Source: Defluviitaleaceae bacterium | Lineage (GTDB): Bacteria; Bacillota; Clostridia; Lachnospirales; WQUN01 | Length of the DNA: 58,713 bases | Reading direction: 5' to 3' | Assembly (NCBI GenBank): GCA_009780315.1 | Contig: WRAH01000014.1 | Location: forward strand, 1-58,713 | Shown here: piece after piece, positions 32,845 to 41,890 of the stretch | Layout of the letters: each line of letters begins with the position of its first letter | Position numbering within the stretch: position 1 is the stretch's first letter | Made by a program: the position numbers and the translations under genes | The notes under the pieces: model-generated | What the model saw: only the letters and a program-made list of their open reading frames with translations | The model's database searches: none | Told to the model about the DNA's origin: nothing

Positions 32845-33684
32845 CTATAGCAAAGATTTTATTGCCTTGTCACTCATAAATTCTTCTATCGTAAGCACAT
32901 CATCTGCAACGTCAAGACCTCGGCGGCGAAGTTCGTGGGCGAGTTCCGTTACACCCGGCACACCTAGTCCTAATTTTTGCATGGCTTCTGCTTGACGAAA
33001 AATATTTCTGGGGATATCGTTCATGACCAAAACACCATCATCCATGACTAATATGCGGTCAGCCTGCGCGGCTTCCTCCATAAAATGTGTGATTAAGATA
33101 ACCGTCATGCCAGATTCACGATTTAGCTTTGTGATTGTCTCCATCACTTCACGACGGCCTGATGGGTCAAGCATTGCCGTTGGCTCATCCAAAACAATGC
33201 ATTCAGGGTGCATTGCCAATACGCCTGCAATGGCTACCCGTTGCTTTTGCCCACCAGAAAGATGATGTGGTGGTGCTAAACTATGCTCACTCATGCCAAC
33301 AGCAGCTAAAGATTCATCTACTCTTTTTCTAATTTCTGTAGGCTTGACCCCTAAGTTTTCTGGGCCAAAAGCCACATCTTCTTCAACAATGGTAGCAATA
33401 ATTTGATTGTCTGGATTTTGAAAAACCATACCAACGGTTTGACGAATACGCCATGTGTTTTCAGCGTCCTTTGTGTCTGCACCTTTAATCCATAATGTGC
33501 CCTCTGCCGGAACAAGCAGGGCATTTAAGTGCTTTGCCAAAGTAGATTTTCCAGAGCCATTATGCCCAAGAATGGCAATAAACTCACCAGCCTTTACTGT
33601 AATATCTACGCCTTTGAGTGTAAGCACAGGGGGTGTTTCATCATATGCTGCATATTCAAATGTAAGTTTTTCACCAAGAATCAA
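32845..33684 (-). CDS. ecfA1: Energy-coupling factor transporter ATP-binding protein EcfA1
   Basis: About 279 residues with Walker [11 protein letters not shown]-loop VFQNPDNQI, signature [13 protein letters not shown], Walker [11 protein letters not shown] and H-loop [17 protein letters not shown] is characteristic of EcfA1. The start is a TTG at 33684, 9 nt after GAGG; no ATG is available near it. First gene of ecfA1-ecfA2-ecfT, transcribed away from prmA. Confidence 0.92.
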   Translation of the reverse strand: MILGEKLTFEYAAYDETPPVLTLKGVDITVKAGEFIAILGHNGSGKSTLAKHLNALLVPAEGTLWIKGADTKDAENTWRIRQTVGMVFQNPDNQIIATIVEEDVAFGPENLGVKPTEIRKRVDESLAAVGMSEHSLAPPHHLSGGQKQRVAIAGVLAMHPECIVLDEPTAMLDPSGRREVMETITKLNRESGMTVILITHFMEEAAQADRILVMDDGVLVMNDIPRNIFRQAEAMQKLGLGVPGVTELAHELRRRGLDVADDVLTIEEFMSDKAIKSLL

Positions 33685-33750
33685 AGACAATCACCTCGAC
33701 TGTTATCATAACATAAATGTTGAATAATACCAACGAGAGGAGTATAATTG

Positions 33751-33792
33751 TATTGACATTTTCCAAGAAAATCTATCAAGGAAATGTCAATA
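33751..33792. promoter_or_regulatory. Inverted repeat before prmA
   Basis: TATTGACATTTTCC (33751-33764) and GGAAATGTCAATA (33780-33792) form a 13-14-bp inverted repeat with a 15-nt loop. A TTGACA lies in the left arm, so the element may be the prmA -35 region under an operator, or a transcript hairpin. Confidence 0.55.
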
Positions 33793-33854
33793 TCGCAGAT
33801 TGAGAAATTGAAATACGTCTTTGCAAATTACAATATCAAAGATTGAGGTTTTAC

Positions 33855-34838
33855 ATGGAATGGATAAAAGTCGCAATTGAAACCACTACTTATGGGGCAG
33901 AAATTATAACAGGTATGCTCATTGCAAATGGCGTGTCTGGCATGGAAATTATCGACCCTCAAGATAGAATCCGACACTTAACTGAAACTATACGCACGTG
34001 GGATTTTGCAGATGAAGTTTTACTTCAATCCCAGTCCAATGATGTGTATGTAATTTTTTATTTAGAAGAAAGTGTAGAAGGAAAGAAAGTCCTTGAACTT
34101 CTTAAAGGGGAACTTGATTTACTTATAAAAAAAGATACTGCTTCGGAGTTTGGCAAACTTGCGCTAATCTTAGAATCTGCCAATGATGAAACTTGGCTTA
34201 ATGAGTGGAAAAAACATTTCAAGCCAATGCACATCGGCAATATTGTCATTGTTCCTGAATGGGAAAATTACGAGCCTACTACAAACGAAATTGTTTTCAC
34301 TATTGACCCTGGTACAGCCTTTGGCACAGGACAGCACCAAACCACACAGCTTTGTATTAAAGCATTGCAAAAAAGTTTAAAGCCTAGAGACAGACTCTTG
34401 GACATTGGTTGCGGCAGTGGAATACTCTCTATTATTGGTCTTTTGCTAGGTGCAGATACGGTTTTTGCATGTGATATTGACCCAGCAGGTGCCATGTCTG
34501 CCACAAAGAAAAATGCAAGTTTAAATGCTATAGATATTAACAAACTCCAAATCTATGCAGGTGATGCTATCTCTGATGAAGGGTTGCGTACAAGCATTAT
34601 TGAGAATCCCTTTGATGTCATTGTAGCGAATATTGTTGCAGACGTTATTATTGCCCTTCTTCCATTATTTAAACGCGCTCTAAAGCTTAATGGTGTATTT
34701 ATTGCATCAGGAATAATTGATGAACGGCTTGATGATGTTTTAACAGCCGCACGCCAAGAAGGTTTTGAAATAATAGAATATCACAGTCTTGAAGGTTGGC
34801 GATGTATTGTTGGAAAAATAGGAAACGCACATGCCTAA
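33855..34838 (+). CDS. prmA: Ribosomal protein L11 methyltransferase
   Basis: About 327 residues. The N-terminal substrate domain (MEWIKVAIETTTYGAEI) leads to the class I methyltransferase fold with DIGCGSGILSI, ACDIDP, and the DVIVANIVADV motif typical of PrmA. It methylates L11 with S-adenosylmethionine. The ATG at 33855 is 7 nt after GAGG. It overlaps rsmE by 8 nt, the usual pairing. Confidence 0.95.
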   Translation: MEWIKVAIETTTYGAEIITGMLIANGVSGMEIIDPQDRIRHLTETIRTWDFADEVLLQSQSNDVYVIFYLEESVEGKKVLELLKGELDLLIKKDTASEFGKLALILESANDETWLNEWKKHFKPMHIGNIVIVPEWENYEPTTNEIVFTIDPGTAFGTGQHQTTQLCIKALQKSLKPRDRLLDIGCGSGILSIIGLLLGADTVFACDIDPAGAMSATKKNASLNAIDINKLQIYAGDAISDEGLRTSIIENPFDVIVANIVADVIIALLPLFKRALKLNGVFIASGIIDERLDDVLTAARQEGFEIIEYHSLEGWRCIVGKIGNAHA

Positions 34839-35577
34839 ACATTTCTTTTTACCAGAAGCACTTGACCTTAAAAACCAGCGTATCACTGTAACAGGTGACA
34901 CTGCCCATCATTTATTCAATGTGATGAGAATAAACCATGATGATGAAGTGATTTTATGTGATGGCAATGGTATAGATTATTTTACAAAGTTTTGTAAGCA
35001 CTCATCTGCTTCCTCAAATGCAATTTTTTTAATTAAACATTCTACATTATGCAAGAATGAACCGCCTATTAGCATTACTTTATATCAATCATTACCCAAA
35101 GGCGATAAGCTTGATTTAATTATTCAAAAGTGTGTTGAACTTGGGGTTGATGAAATAAAATTGGTCAACGCCCAACGGTCTGTTATGCGCATTAAAGACA
35201 AAGATAAAGTAAAAAAAACAACACGTTTTCAAAAGATTTCTGAATCAGCCGCAGGGCAAAGCATGAGAGGTAAAATTCCCATCATTCACCCGCCATGTAA
35301 CTTTGATGTGGCTATTCAATCACAAAAAAATGGATTAACCCTCTTTGGACATGTAGGTGAGTGTGAAGCGACTCTAAAGTCTGTCATAACTAATCCTTTG
35401 CTCTACAACAATTCACATATAAATATTTGGATTGGGCCAGAAGGCGGATTCACAAATGATGAAGTATCCATGCTTTATAAGGCAGGCGCATCACCAGTAC
35501 GATTAGGACAGCGTATATTAAGAACAGAAACCGCTGCAATTTCAGCCATTGCACAAATAATTTGCTTATGTGAATGA
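34831..35577 (+). CDS. rsmE: 16S rRNA m3U1498 methyltransferase
   Basis: About 248 residues. The N-terminal PUA-like domain (KNQRITVTGDTAHHLFNVMR) and the C-terminal SPOUT knot (IWIGPEGGFTNDE, RLGQRILRTETA) are typical of RsmE, which methylates U1498 of 16S rRNA. It overlaps prmA and ends 14 nt before the cysteine desulfurase start. Confidence 0.95.
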   Translation: MPKHFFLPEALDLKNQRITVTGDTAHHLFNVMRINHDDEVILCDGNGIDYFTKFCKHSSASSNAIFLIKHSTLCKNEPPISITLYQSLPKGDKLDLIIQKCVELGVDEIKLVNAQRSVMRIKDKDKVKKTTRFQKISESAAGQSMRGKIPIIHPPCNFDVAIQSQKNGLTLFGHVGECEATLKSVITNPLLYNNSHINIWIGPEGGFTNDEVSMLYKAGASPVRLGQRILRTETAAISAIAQIICLCE

Positions 35578-35590
35578 GGGAAAAGCATAT

Positions 35591-36718
35591 ATGATTTATT
35601 ATGATAATGCCGCCAGCACAGTTCATATGGGTAGTGACCCTCAGTATCCTGTCTATGATTTTTTTAGTCAAGCCAACCCATCGTCACCCCATATGATAGG
35701 AATTGAATCTGAACGCACACTGAATAATACACGAAAGAATTTTTCAAAAATATTAAACTGTCCCCCAGATGAAGTCATTTTTACATCAGGCGGAACAGAA
35801 TCTAATAATCTAGCAATTATCGGTTTTGCTTTAGCCAACAGGCGAAAAGATATTACATTTTATGCAGAACCATGGGCGCATCCGTCCGTTATTGAACCAA
35901 TGAAATATATTCAAGCGCAAGGTCTTGGAAAGGCCATTTTTACACCTTTGGAAAAAATGCATATCCTCCCTGCCGCAGGCGAATTTATATTTATCTCAAT
36001 GTCTCAAGTATGTCATGAAACTGGGCATATCAATGTATATAGTGACACAGCCGCAGACATTAAAAAAACATTCCCCAATGTTTGCTTCCATCTTGATGGG
36101 GCGCAAGGATTTTGCAAACACAAAACCAATCTTACCAACATTGATTTATACGCGTTTAGCGCACACAAATGCCACGGGGGGCAAGGGGTAGGGGGTTTGG
36201 TAGTGGATAAAAAGACTAAGATTTCACCGCTTATGTTTGGCGGAGGACAGGAAAAAGGGCTACGTCCTGGCACTGAAAATGTTAAAGGGTTATATGACTT
36301 TGCACGTATTGCAGAAATAATGGATGGTGGAATGAATAAAATGGCAGAGCTTGTTACTTCCATTTATGCTATCATTTTAAGTATAAAAGACGAACTGCCT
36401 GATATTTATGTAAATAAGAGAGATGAAAGTCATGGGCATTCGCCATATATATTAAATATGAGTTTCATGGGAATTAACGGTGAAACACTGGTACATGCAC
36501 TTTCTGAACGGGGCGTTTATGCGTCCATGGGTGCTGCTTGTAATAGTCGTAAAAAAATAAAACCCCCATTAGAACTTATGGGCTTTGAACACGAACGTGC
36601 AAAATCGGCAGTACGCTTTAGCTTCTCTTTTATGAACAGCGAAAAAGAAGCATATGAAGCAAAAGCTATTATCATTGACACTGTAAAAGCACTTCGACAA
36701 ATGACACGGAGGTGGTAA
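35591..36718 (+). CDS. Cysteine desulfurase, ThiI-associated
   Basis: About 375 residues. The start YYDNAAST, the PLP Lys in FSAHKCHGGQG (near 205), FGGGQEKGLRPGTEN and the catalytic Cys in SMGAACNSR (near 320) show a class V aminotransferase of the IscS/NifS group. It is directly followed, with a 7-nt overlap, by thiI, so it most likely supplies persulfide for 4-thiouridine in tRNA. GAGGG lies about 10 nt before ATG 35591. It is distinct from the NifS at 38976. Confidence 0.88.
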   Translation: MIYYDNAASTVHMGSDPQYPVYDFFSQANPSSPHMIGIESERTLNNTRKNFSKILNCPPDEVIFTSGGTESNNLAIIGFALANRRKDITFYAEPWAHPSVIEPMKYIQAQGLGKAIFTPLEKMHILPAAGEFIFISMSQVCHETGHINVYSDTAADIKKTFPNVCFHLDGAQGFCKHKTNLTNIDLYAFSAHKCHGGQGVGGLVVDKKTKISPLMFGGGQEKGLRPGTENVKGLYDFARIAEIMDGGMNKMAELVTSIYAIILSIKDELPDIYVNKRDESHGHSPYILNMSFMGINGETLVHALSERGVYASMGAACNSRKKIKPPLELMGFEHERAKSAVRFSFSFMNSEKEAYEAKAIIIDTVKALRQMTRRW

Positions 36719-37905
36719 TTATAAACTCAAAAAAAGTTTTACTTGTTAAATACGGTGAAATATCATTGCGAAAGGGCAATCGTACTCATTTTGAACATGG
36801 ACTCCTTGATACAATTCGTAAGCATATTAAGGGCTTACATGACGGGAGTATCCGTGTGCTTCGGGAACAAGGACGTTTCTTAATTGAAGACATTAGGGGA
36901 GATTTAGACACAGATGTAATTCTTCCGCATATTCGTTACATTTTTGGGCTTACTGGCTTTTGTAATGCCATAAAAACCGAAGCGCGCAATATAGAAGACC
37001 TTTGTAAAATCGGACAGCAATTTTTCACTACACACTTCAAAGGTTCAAAGACTTTCAAAGTTGTAACCAAGCGAAGTGATAAAAACTATCCAATGACATC
37101 CATGGAAATTTCTCAAGCCATTGGTGAAAGTATTTTCAATTCAGGCTTAGGGATTCAAGTGGACTTGTATAATCCTGAAATGACTATGTGGGTAGAAATT
37201 CGTAATCATGTCTATTTTTACTTTGATAGTGAAGGTGGGCAAGGCGGATTGCCTTATGGGTCAGCAGGAAAAGGTATTTTACTTCTTTCTGGCGGGTTTG
37301 ACAGTCCTGTGGCTGGATATCTTGCAGGACGGCGCGGTGTTGAAATTTTCCCAATCTATTTTCACTCACCACCATTTGTTTCAGAACGTGCCGCAGAAAA
37401 AGTAAACGACCTTGTAAAAACCCTGTCACGTTTTACAGGCAACATCAATCTTTGCACAGTACCCTTTACAGAGGTGCAAGTGTTCTTGAAAGATGAGGTG
37501 CAGCCAGAAAAGCTAACCATTTTTCTTAAACGTGCCATGACACGCATTGCATCCATGCTGGCAGAAAAACAAAAAGCCCAATGTTTAATCACAGGAGATG
37601 CCATTGGACAAGTTGCAAGTCAAACGATTGCAAGTCTTGCCGCCATTGAGTCAGCTACAACATTACCGATTCTTAGACCCCTTGCCGCCATGGATAAGCA
37701 AGATATTATAAATATCGCTCACCGCATTGACACATATAAAATTTCTGTGCGCCCTTATGATGACTGTTGCACACTTTTTGTGGCAAAACATCCAGAGAAC
37801 CGCCCGCACACCCCTGCAATTGAAAAAATTGAATCTCGTATTTATGACCGTCTTGAACCATTGATTGTAAGTGCATTTGAGTCTGCAAAATATTCTGCAT
37901 TCTAG
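36712..37905 (+). CDS. thiI: tRNA 4-thiouridine synthetase ThiI, start uncertain
   Basis: About 395 residues. A short N-terminal ferredoxin-like part (VKYGEISLRKGNR), a THUMP domain (about 60-165) and a PP-loop ATPase with LLSGGFDSPVAGY near residue 190 are clear. It has no C-terminal rhodanese domain, as in many Bacillota. ThiI activates U8 of tRNA and receives sulfur from the upstream desulfurase. The start is odd. The only GTG (36712) overlaps the GGAGG ribosome-binding site (36707-36711), with no other site upstream. The ATA at 36721 sits 8 nt after GGAGG at normal spacing, so an ATA or ATT start is possible. A GTG-start reading is given here. Confidence 0.9.
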   Translation: MVIINSKKVLLVKYGEISLRKGNRTHFEHGLLDTIRKHIKGLHDGSIRVLREQGRFLIEDIRGDLDTDVILPHIRYIFGLTGFCNAIKTEARNIEDLCKIGQQFFTTHFKGSKTFKVVTKRSDKNYPMTSMEISQAIGESIFNSGLGIQVDLYNPEMTMWVEIRNHVYFYFDSEGGQGGLPYGSAGKGILLLSGGFDSPVAGYLAGRRGVEIFPIYFHSPPFVSERAAEKVNDLVKTLSRFTGNINLCTVPFTEVQVFLKDEVQPEKLTIFLKRAMTRIASMLAEKQKAQCLITGDAIGQVASQTIASLAAIESATTLPILRPLAAMDKQDIINIAHRIDTYKISVRPYDDCCTLFVAKHPENRPHTPAIEKIESRIYDRLEPLIVSAFESAKYSAF

Positions 37906-37995
37906 TGATTACTTTCTTGGGAAATTGCGGTATAATAAGAAAGACACATTCTTAGAAAATTTTAATAAATTATTAAAAGAGAGAAGGATTTACAG

Positions 37996-38964
37996 ATGTT
38001 TAAAAAATTTTACTTTGGTGCAATAACTGCTCTAATGGCAACAACGATACTGTTCACTACCGCTTGCAATAACAATGGTGATGAACCTATTGATGTTCCT
38101 ACATCAGATATAAGTCATTCTAATATTGATGAAGAAAATTCATCTGAAGACTTATCACAAAACAATGAGCCAGCTGTAACCTTTAGCGCATATGAATCCA
38201 ATTGGTCAAATCCAGACCATGAAGATTACATTTCTGATGAAGAACTTATGATTCTTGACGGCTCTATCCTTGAATATTTCCGTGATAAACCAATCATCTT
38301 ACATCAATTGCAACCTGTGGCACAAGGCGAAGAATTAGTCACACTGCACACAAACTTGGGTGATATCACACTCAGGGTCTTTCCGGAAGAAGCACCCATG
38401 GCAGTTGAAAACTTTTTAACACATGCACGTAACGGCTTTTATGATGGCGTTGTTTTTCACCGAGTTATTCCTGGGTTTATGATTCAAGGTGGCGACCCTG
38501 ATGGTACTGGCGCAGGTGGTGAAAGTATTTGGGGAAGCCCCTTTGGACTTGAGCCAAGTTTAAACTTACGTCATTTCCGTGGTGCGCTTGCCATGGCACA
38601 TGCAGGTGGAGCAATGGGTAGTCAGTTCTACATTGTACAAAATGATAGACTTGACTTTGGAACAATTCAAGACTTTGAAAATATGCGAGGATATCTCAAT
38701 ATGCCCCTTGGCAGATTTTCAGATGGAACACGTTTATACGCACATCATATTTATAGTGAAGAAGAGTTTGACCATTTTATTGCTTATGGCGGAACACCAC
38801 ATCTTGATTGGCACAGAAACCAAATGGCACACACAGTCTTTGGACATGTGGTTGAAGGTATGGATGTAGTTGATACCATAGCCAATGTAAGCCGCGGTGC
38901 AAACGACCGTCCAAACGAAGATATAATTATTGAACGCATTTCATTTTTCTATTATGGTGAGTAA
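37996..38964 (+). CDS. Cyclophilin-type peptidyl-prolyl isomerase lipoprotein
   Basis: About 322 residues. The signal peptide ends in the lipobox LFTTAC with Cys near residue 24, so the mature protein is lipid-anchored on the outer face of the membrane. A linker rich in Asp, Glu, Ser and Asn leads to the cyclophilin domain (about 120-320) with FHRVIPGFMIQGGDP, GGESIWG, LAMAHAGG and GSQFYIVQ. An insert around DRLDFGTIQDFENMRGY is larger than in minimal cyclophilins. It probably folds secreted proteins. GAGAAGG is 8 nt before the ATG, and a TATAAT box lies near 37931. Confidence 0.93.
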   Translation: MFKKFYFGAITALMATTILFTTACNNNGDEPIDVPTSDISHSNIDEENSSEDLSQNNEPAVTFSAYESNWSNPDHEDYISDEELMILDGSILEYFRDKPIILHQLQPVAQGEELVTLHTNLGDITLRVFPEEAPMAVENFLTHARNGFYDGVVFHRVIPGFMIQGGDPDGTGAGGESIWGSPFGLEPSLNLRHFRGALAMAHAGGAMGSQFYIVQNDRLDFGTIQDFENMRGYLNMPLGRFSDGTRLYAHHIYSEEEFDHFIAYGGTPHLDWHRNQMAHTVFGHVVEGMDVVDTIANVSRGANDRPNEDIIIERISFFYYGE

Positions 38965-38975
38965 AGGAGTAGGTC

Positions 38976-40145
38976 ATGCTATATTTAGATAATGCCGCAA
39001 CAACCCCACTACATCCAAAGGCTCTTGAAGCCATGATGCCCTATTTAACAGAACACTTTGCAAACCCATCCAGTGTATATAGCCCTGCCCGTAAAGTTCG
39101 TGCAGCAATAGACGAAGCACGACAAACGATTGCCACAGCAATCAACGCCGAACCCAGCGAGATTTTTTTCACATCTGGTGGAACAGAAGCAGATAACTGG
39201 GCAATTAAAGGGTTATGGTCATCCGAAAAAGGTGGGCATATTATCACAACGCAAATAGAACATCATGGAATTTTAAATGTTTTTGAGTATCTTAAAAAAC
39301 AAGGGTTTGAAGTCACATATCTTCCTGTAGATATTGAAGGGCTTGTAAACCCTCAAGATTTAGAAAACGCAATTAAACCAGATACACGTCTTATTTCAAT
39401 CATTTTTGCTAACAACGAAGTTGGAAGTATACAGCCTATGAAAGCACTTTCTGATATTGCAAGAAAACATAAAATTCCTTTACACACAGACGCAGTTCAA
39501 GCTGTAGGCAATATTCCAGTTGATGTTCATGCCCTTGGTGTCGATATGTTGTCCTTATCCGCCCATAAGTTTCAAGGGCCAAAGGGTGTTGGTGCATTGT
39601 ATGTAAAAAAAGGTACAAGGCTTGCAGCAATTTTTCATGGCGGCGCACAAGAAAAAAATCGCCGTGCAGGTACAGAAAATGCTGTAGGTATTATTGGAAT
39701 GGGTGCGGCATTAAAGCTTTCTATAGAAGCAATGCCCAAGGAAACCAAACGTATTTCTGAAATACGTGATAAGCTCATTCATGAGATTCTAACAAAAATT
39801 CCTCATACTAAACTAAACGGTACAACAGGTGATAAAAGACTTCCCGGCAATGTAAACATATCGTTCAGCTTTATAGAAGGTGAATCACTACTTTTACATT
39901 TAGATATGAATGAATGTTATGCATCAACAGGTTCAGCATGTTCATCTGGCGCACTTGAGCCTTCCCATGTACTGATGGCAATGGGGATAGGGCATGAGCT
40001 ATCAAATGGCGCATTAAGATTTTCATTAGGACATGGCAATACCGAAGAAGACATCACAAAACTGATGGCGATACTACAACCTGCTGTAGAAAAGCTAAGA
40101 AGTTTATCCCCACTATACGATGATTTTTTAAGGAGTAATGGCTAA
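38976..40145 (+). CDS. nifS: Cysteine desulfurase NifS type
   Basis: About 389 residues. YLDNAATTPLHP, the PLP Lys in SAHKFQGPKG, NRRAGTEN and the catalytic Cys in STGSACSSGALEPSH show a complete NifS/IscS desulfurase. Its stop overlaps the ATG of the scaffold gene (TAATG), so the two form a NifS-NifU pair for iron-sulfur cluster assembly. No nitrogenase genes are nearby; this is the general cluster system of anaerobic Bacillota. Confidence 0.95.
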   Translation: MLYLDNAATTPLHPKALEAMMPYLTEHFANPSSVYSPARKVRAAIDEARQTIATAINAEPSEIFFTSGGTEADNWAIKGLWSSEKGGHIITTQIEHHGILNVFEYLKKQGFEVTYLPVDIEGLVNPQDLENAIKPDTRLISIIFANNEVGSIQPMKALSDIARKHKIPLHTDAVQAVGNIPVDVHALGVDMLSLSAHKFQGPKGVGALYVKKGTRLAAIFHGGAQEKNRRAGTENAVGIIGMGAALKLSIEAMPKETKRISEIRDKLIHEILTKIPHTKLNGTTGDKRLPGNVNISFSFIEGESLLLHLDMNECYASTGSACSSGALEPSHVLMAMGIGHELSNGALRFSLGHGNTEEDITKLMAILQPAVEKLRSLSPLYDDFLRSNG

Positions 40146-40564
40146 TGGAATACAGTGAAAAGGTAATGGATCACTTCATGAATCCACGTAATGTTGGCGA
40201 AATGGAAGACCCAAGCGGCATTGGTACAGTAGGAAATGCCCAATGCGGTGATATTATGCGGGTCTTTCTAAAAATTGAAGATGGCATTATTATTGATGCC
40301 ACATTTAAAACCTTTGGTTGCGGTGCCGCCGTAGCCACATCCAGTGTTGTGACAGAAATGGTTAAAGGTAAAACCGTTGAAGAAGCCATGACCATCACCA
40401 ATAAAGCTGTTGTAGAAGCCCTTGATGATTTGCCTGCGGCAAAAAAGCATTGTTCTGTGCTGGCTGAAGAAGCCCTGCAATCTGCACTTTGGGATTATGC
40501 ACAAAAGAACGGTATAACCATAGAAGGACTTGAAGAACCTAAAGAAACAGCCCATGAACATTAG
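40145..40564 (+). CDS. nifU: Iron-sulfur cluster scaffold protein NifU/IscU type
   Basis: About 139 residues with the three scaffold Cys in NAQCGDI, GCGAAVATS and KKHCSVL, starting MEYSEKVMDHFMNPRNVGE. It receives sulfur from NifS and builds clusters. It has only the N-terminal NifU domain plus a short acidic end. It overlaps nifS by one base at the stop. Confidence 0.94.
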   Translation: MEYSEKVMDHFMNPRNVGEMEDPSGIGTVGNAQCGDIMRVFLKIEDGIIIDATFKTFGCGAAVATSSVVTEMVKGKTVEEAMTITNKAVVEALDDLPAAKKHCSVLAEEALQSALWDYAQKNGITIEGLEEPKETAHEH

Positions 40565-40626
40565 ACATTTTATTAGTTGAGTGCTATAATTATTGTGATT
40601 CTAAGCGTTACACGGAGGGTATGGGG

Positions 40627-41103
40627 ATGTATAAAAAAGGCGATAAAATCGTGTACCCGCTGTATGGGGCTGGCGTAATTGACAACATTGAGCAAAAGGA
40701 AATTGACGGCGAAATGCAACTTTACTATGTCCTTGAAATTCCTGTTGGCAATTTAAAAATCATGATTTCAGCTGCCAAAGCAGAAGTACAGGGTGTACGG
40801 GCTGTTCATGACAAAAGGGATATCATGAACATACTTTCATCTGCTTTAGACATTGAAGGTATTAAACATGATAATTGGAATCAACGCTATAAAGAAAATA
40901 TGGAACGTATGAGAACAGGATGTCTAACACAGGTCGGATTGGTTTTTAATAATCTTCTTCTGCGCGAGCGTGAGCGTGGACTTTCTACCGCAGAAAAAAA
41001 GATGATGAGTACGGCAAAGCAAATCATTTTGTCAGAGTTAATCTTATCAATGGATATCAACAAAGTAAAAGCAGAAGAGATTTTAGACAAGACCTATATA
41101 TAA
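40627..41103 (+). CDS. CarD-like transcription regulator
   Basis: About 158 residues. The N-terminal Tudor-like domain (YKKGDKIVYPLYGAGVIDNI, YYVLEIPVGNLKIMI) is the CarD/CdnL/TRCF RNA-polymerase-binding fold, followed by an all-helical C-terminal domain (RERERGLSTAEKKMM). CarD-type proteins bind the beta subunit and adjust promoter opening. The ATG at 40627 is 8 nt after GGAGG; the ATG at 40621 is too close. A TATAAT lies about 40 nt upstream, and a terminator follows. Confidence 0.92.
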   Translation: MYKKGDKIVYPLYGAGVIDNIEQKEIDGEMQLYYVLEIPVGNLKIMISAAKAEVQGVRAVHDKRDIMNILSSALDIEGIKHDNWNQRYKENMERMRTGCLTQVGLVFNNLLLRERERGLSTAEKKMMSTAKQIILSELILSMDINKVKAEEILDKTYI

Positions 41104-41110
41104 ACCCTAT

Positions 41111-41134
41111 AGCCGTACTTTTGTACGGCTTTTA
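41111..41134 (+). terminator. Terminator after carD-like gene
   Basis: AGCCGTAC-tttt-GTACGGCT followed by TTTAT. Confidence 0.85.
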
Positions 41135-41149
41135 TAAAGGAATGATAAT

Positions 41150-41887
41150 ATGACAAAAAACATCAAACTCTACGTTGAAAAGGATTATGATGCACTAAGT
41201 AAACGCGCCGCACTCATTTTTGCAAAGCAAGTCAACGCCGCCCCACTGGCTGCTTTTGGCTTTGCCACAGGAGGAACGCCTGTGGGTATGTATGAAGAAT
41301 TGAAAAAAATGCGCGCAAGAAACGAAATTTATTTAGACCAAATTACTGCATTTAATTTAGATGAATACTATCCTATAGAAAACACAAATACTCAAAGCTA
41401 TGCATATTTCATGGCAGAAAACCTCTTTGATGAAGTAAATCTCCCAAAAGAAAAAAGGAATATTCCAAATGGAGATTCCTCAAACCCAACCGCAGAATGC
41501 GTTGCATATGATGAAAAAATAAACCGTTGTGGCGGAATAGAAATGCAAATTTTAGGGCTTGGCACAAATGGGCATATAGGGTTTAATGAACCAGCGGAGT
41601 TTTTTAGTGGTGCAACAGTTCATGTTGAACTTGCAGAAAGTACAATTCAAAGCAATGCACGTTTCTTTGATGATGAAAAAGATGTGCCGCGTCACGCAAT
41701 CACTATGGGTATTCGTACTATCCTGATGGCAAAGCGTATTTTACTGCTTGTAAGCGGTGAAGCAAAGGCAGATATTCTTCGTGATGCACTAATTGGCCCC
41801 ATTACACCCAATGTTCCTGCATCTGCATTACAACTCCACCGTGATGTAATCGTTATAGCGGACGAAGCAGCCGCTAAACACTTATAA
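41150..41887 (+). CDS. nagB: Glucosamine-6-phosphate deaminase
   Basis: About 245 residues. FATGGTPVGMYEELKK, FNLDEYYPI, LGLGTNGHIGFNEP and the AITMGIRTILMAK region are NagB signatures. It converts glucosamine-6-phosphate to fructose-6-phosphate and ammonia. AAAGG precedes the ATG. It is 3 nt upstream of the flippase gene and probably in one transcript with it. Confidence 0.94.
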   Translation: MTKNIKLYVEKDYDALSKRAALIFAKQVNAAPLAAFGFATGGTPVGMYEELKKMRARNEIYLDQITAFNLDEYYPIENTNTQSYAYFMAENLFDEVNLPKEKRNIPNGDSSNPTAECVAYDEKINRCGGIEMQILGLGTNGHIGFNEPAEFFSGATVHVELAESTIQSNARFFDDEKDVPRHAITMGIRTILMAKRILLLVSGEAKADILRDALIGPITPNVPASALQLHRDVIVIADEAAAKHL

Positions 41888-41890
41888 AAA

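Noticed and set aside
38976..40564. Part of a nitrogen fixation cluster (nifS, nifU)
   Set aside because: No nifH, nifD or nifK is near; the pair is the general iron-sulfur assembly set of anaerobic Bacillota.
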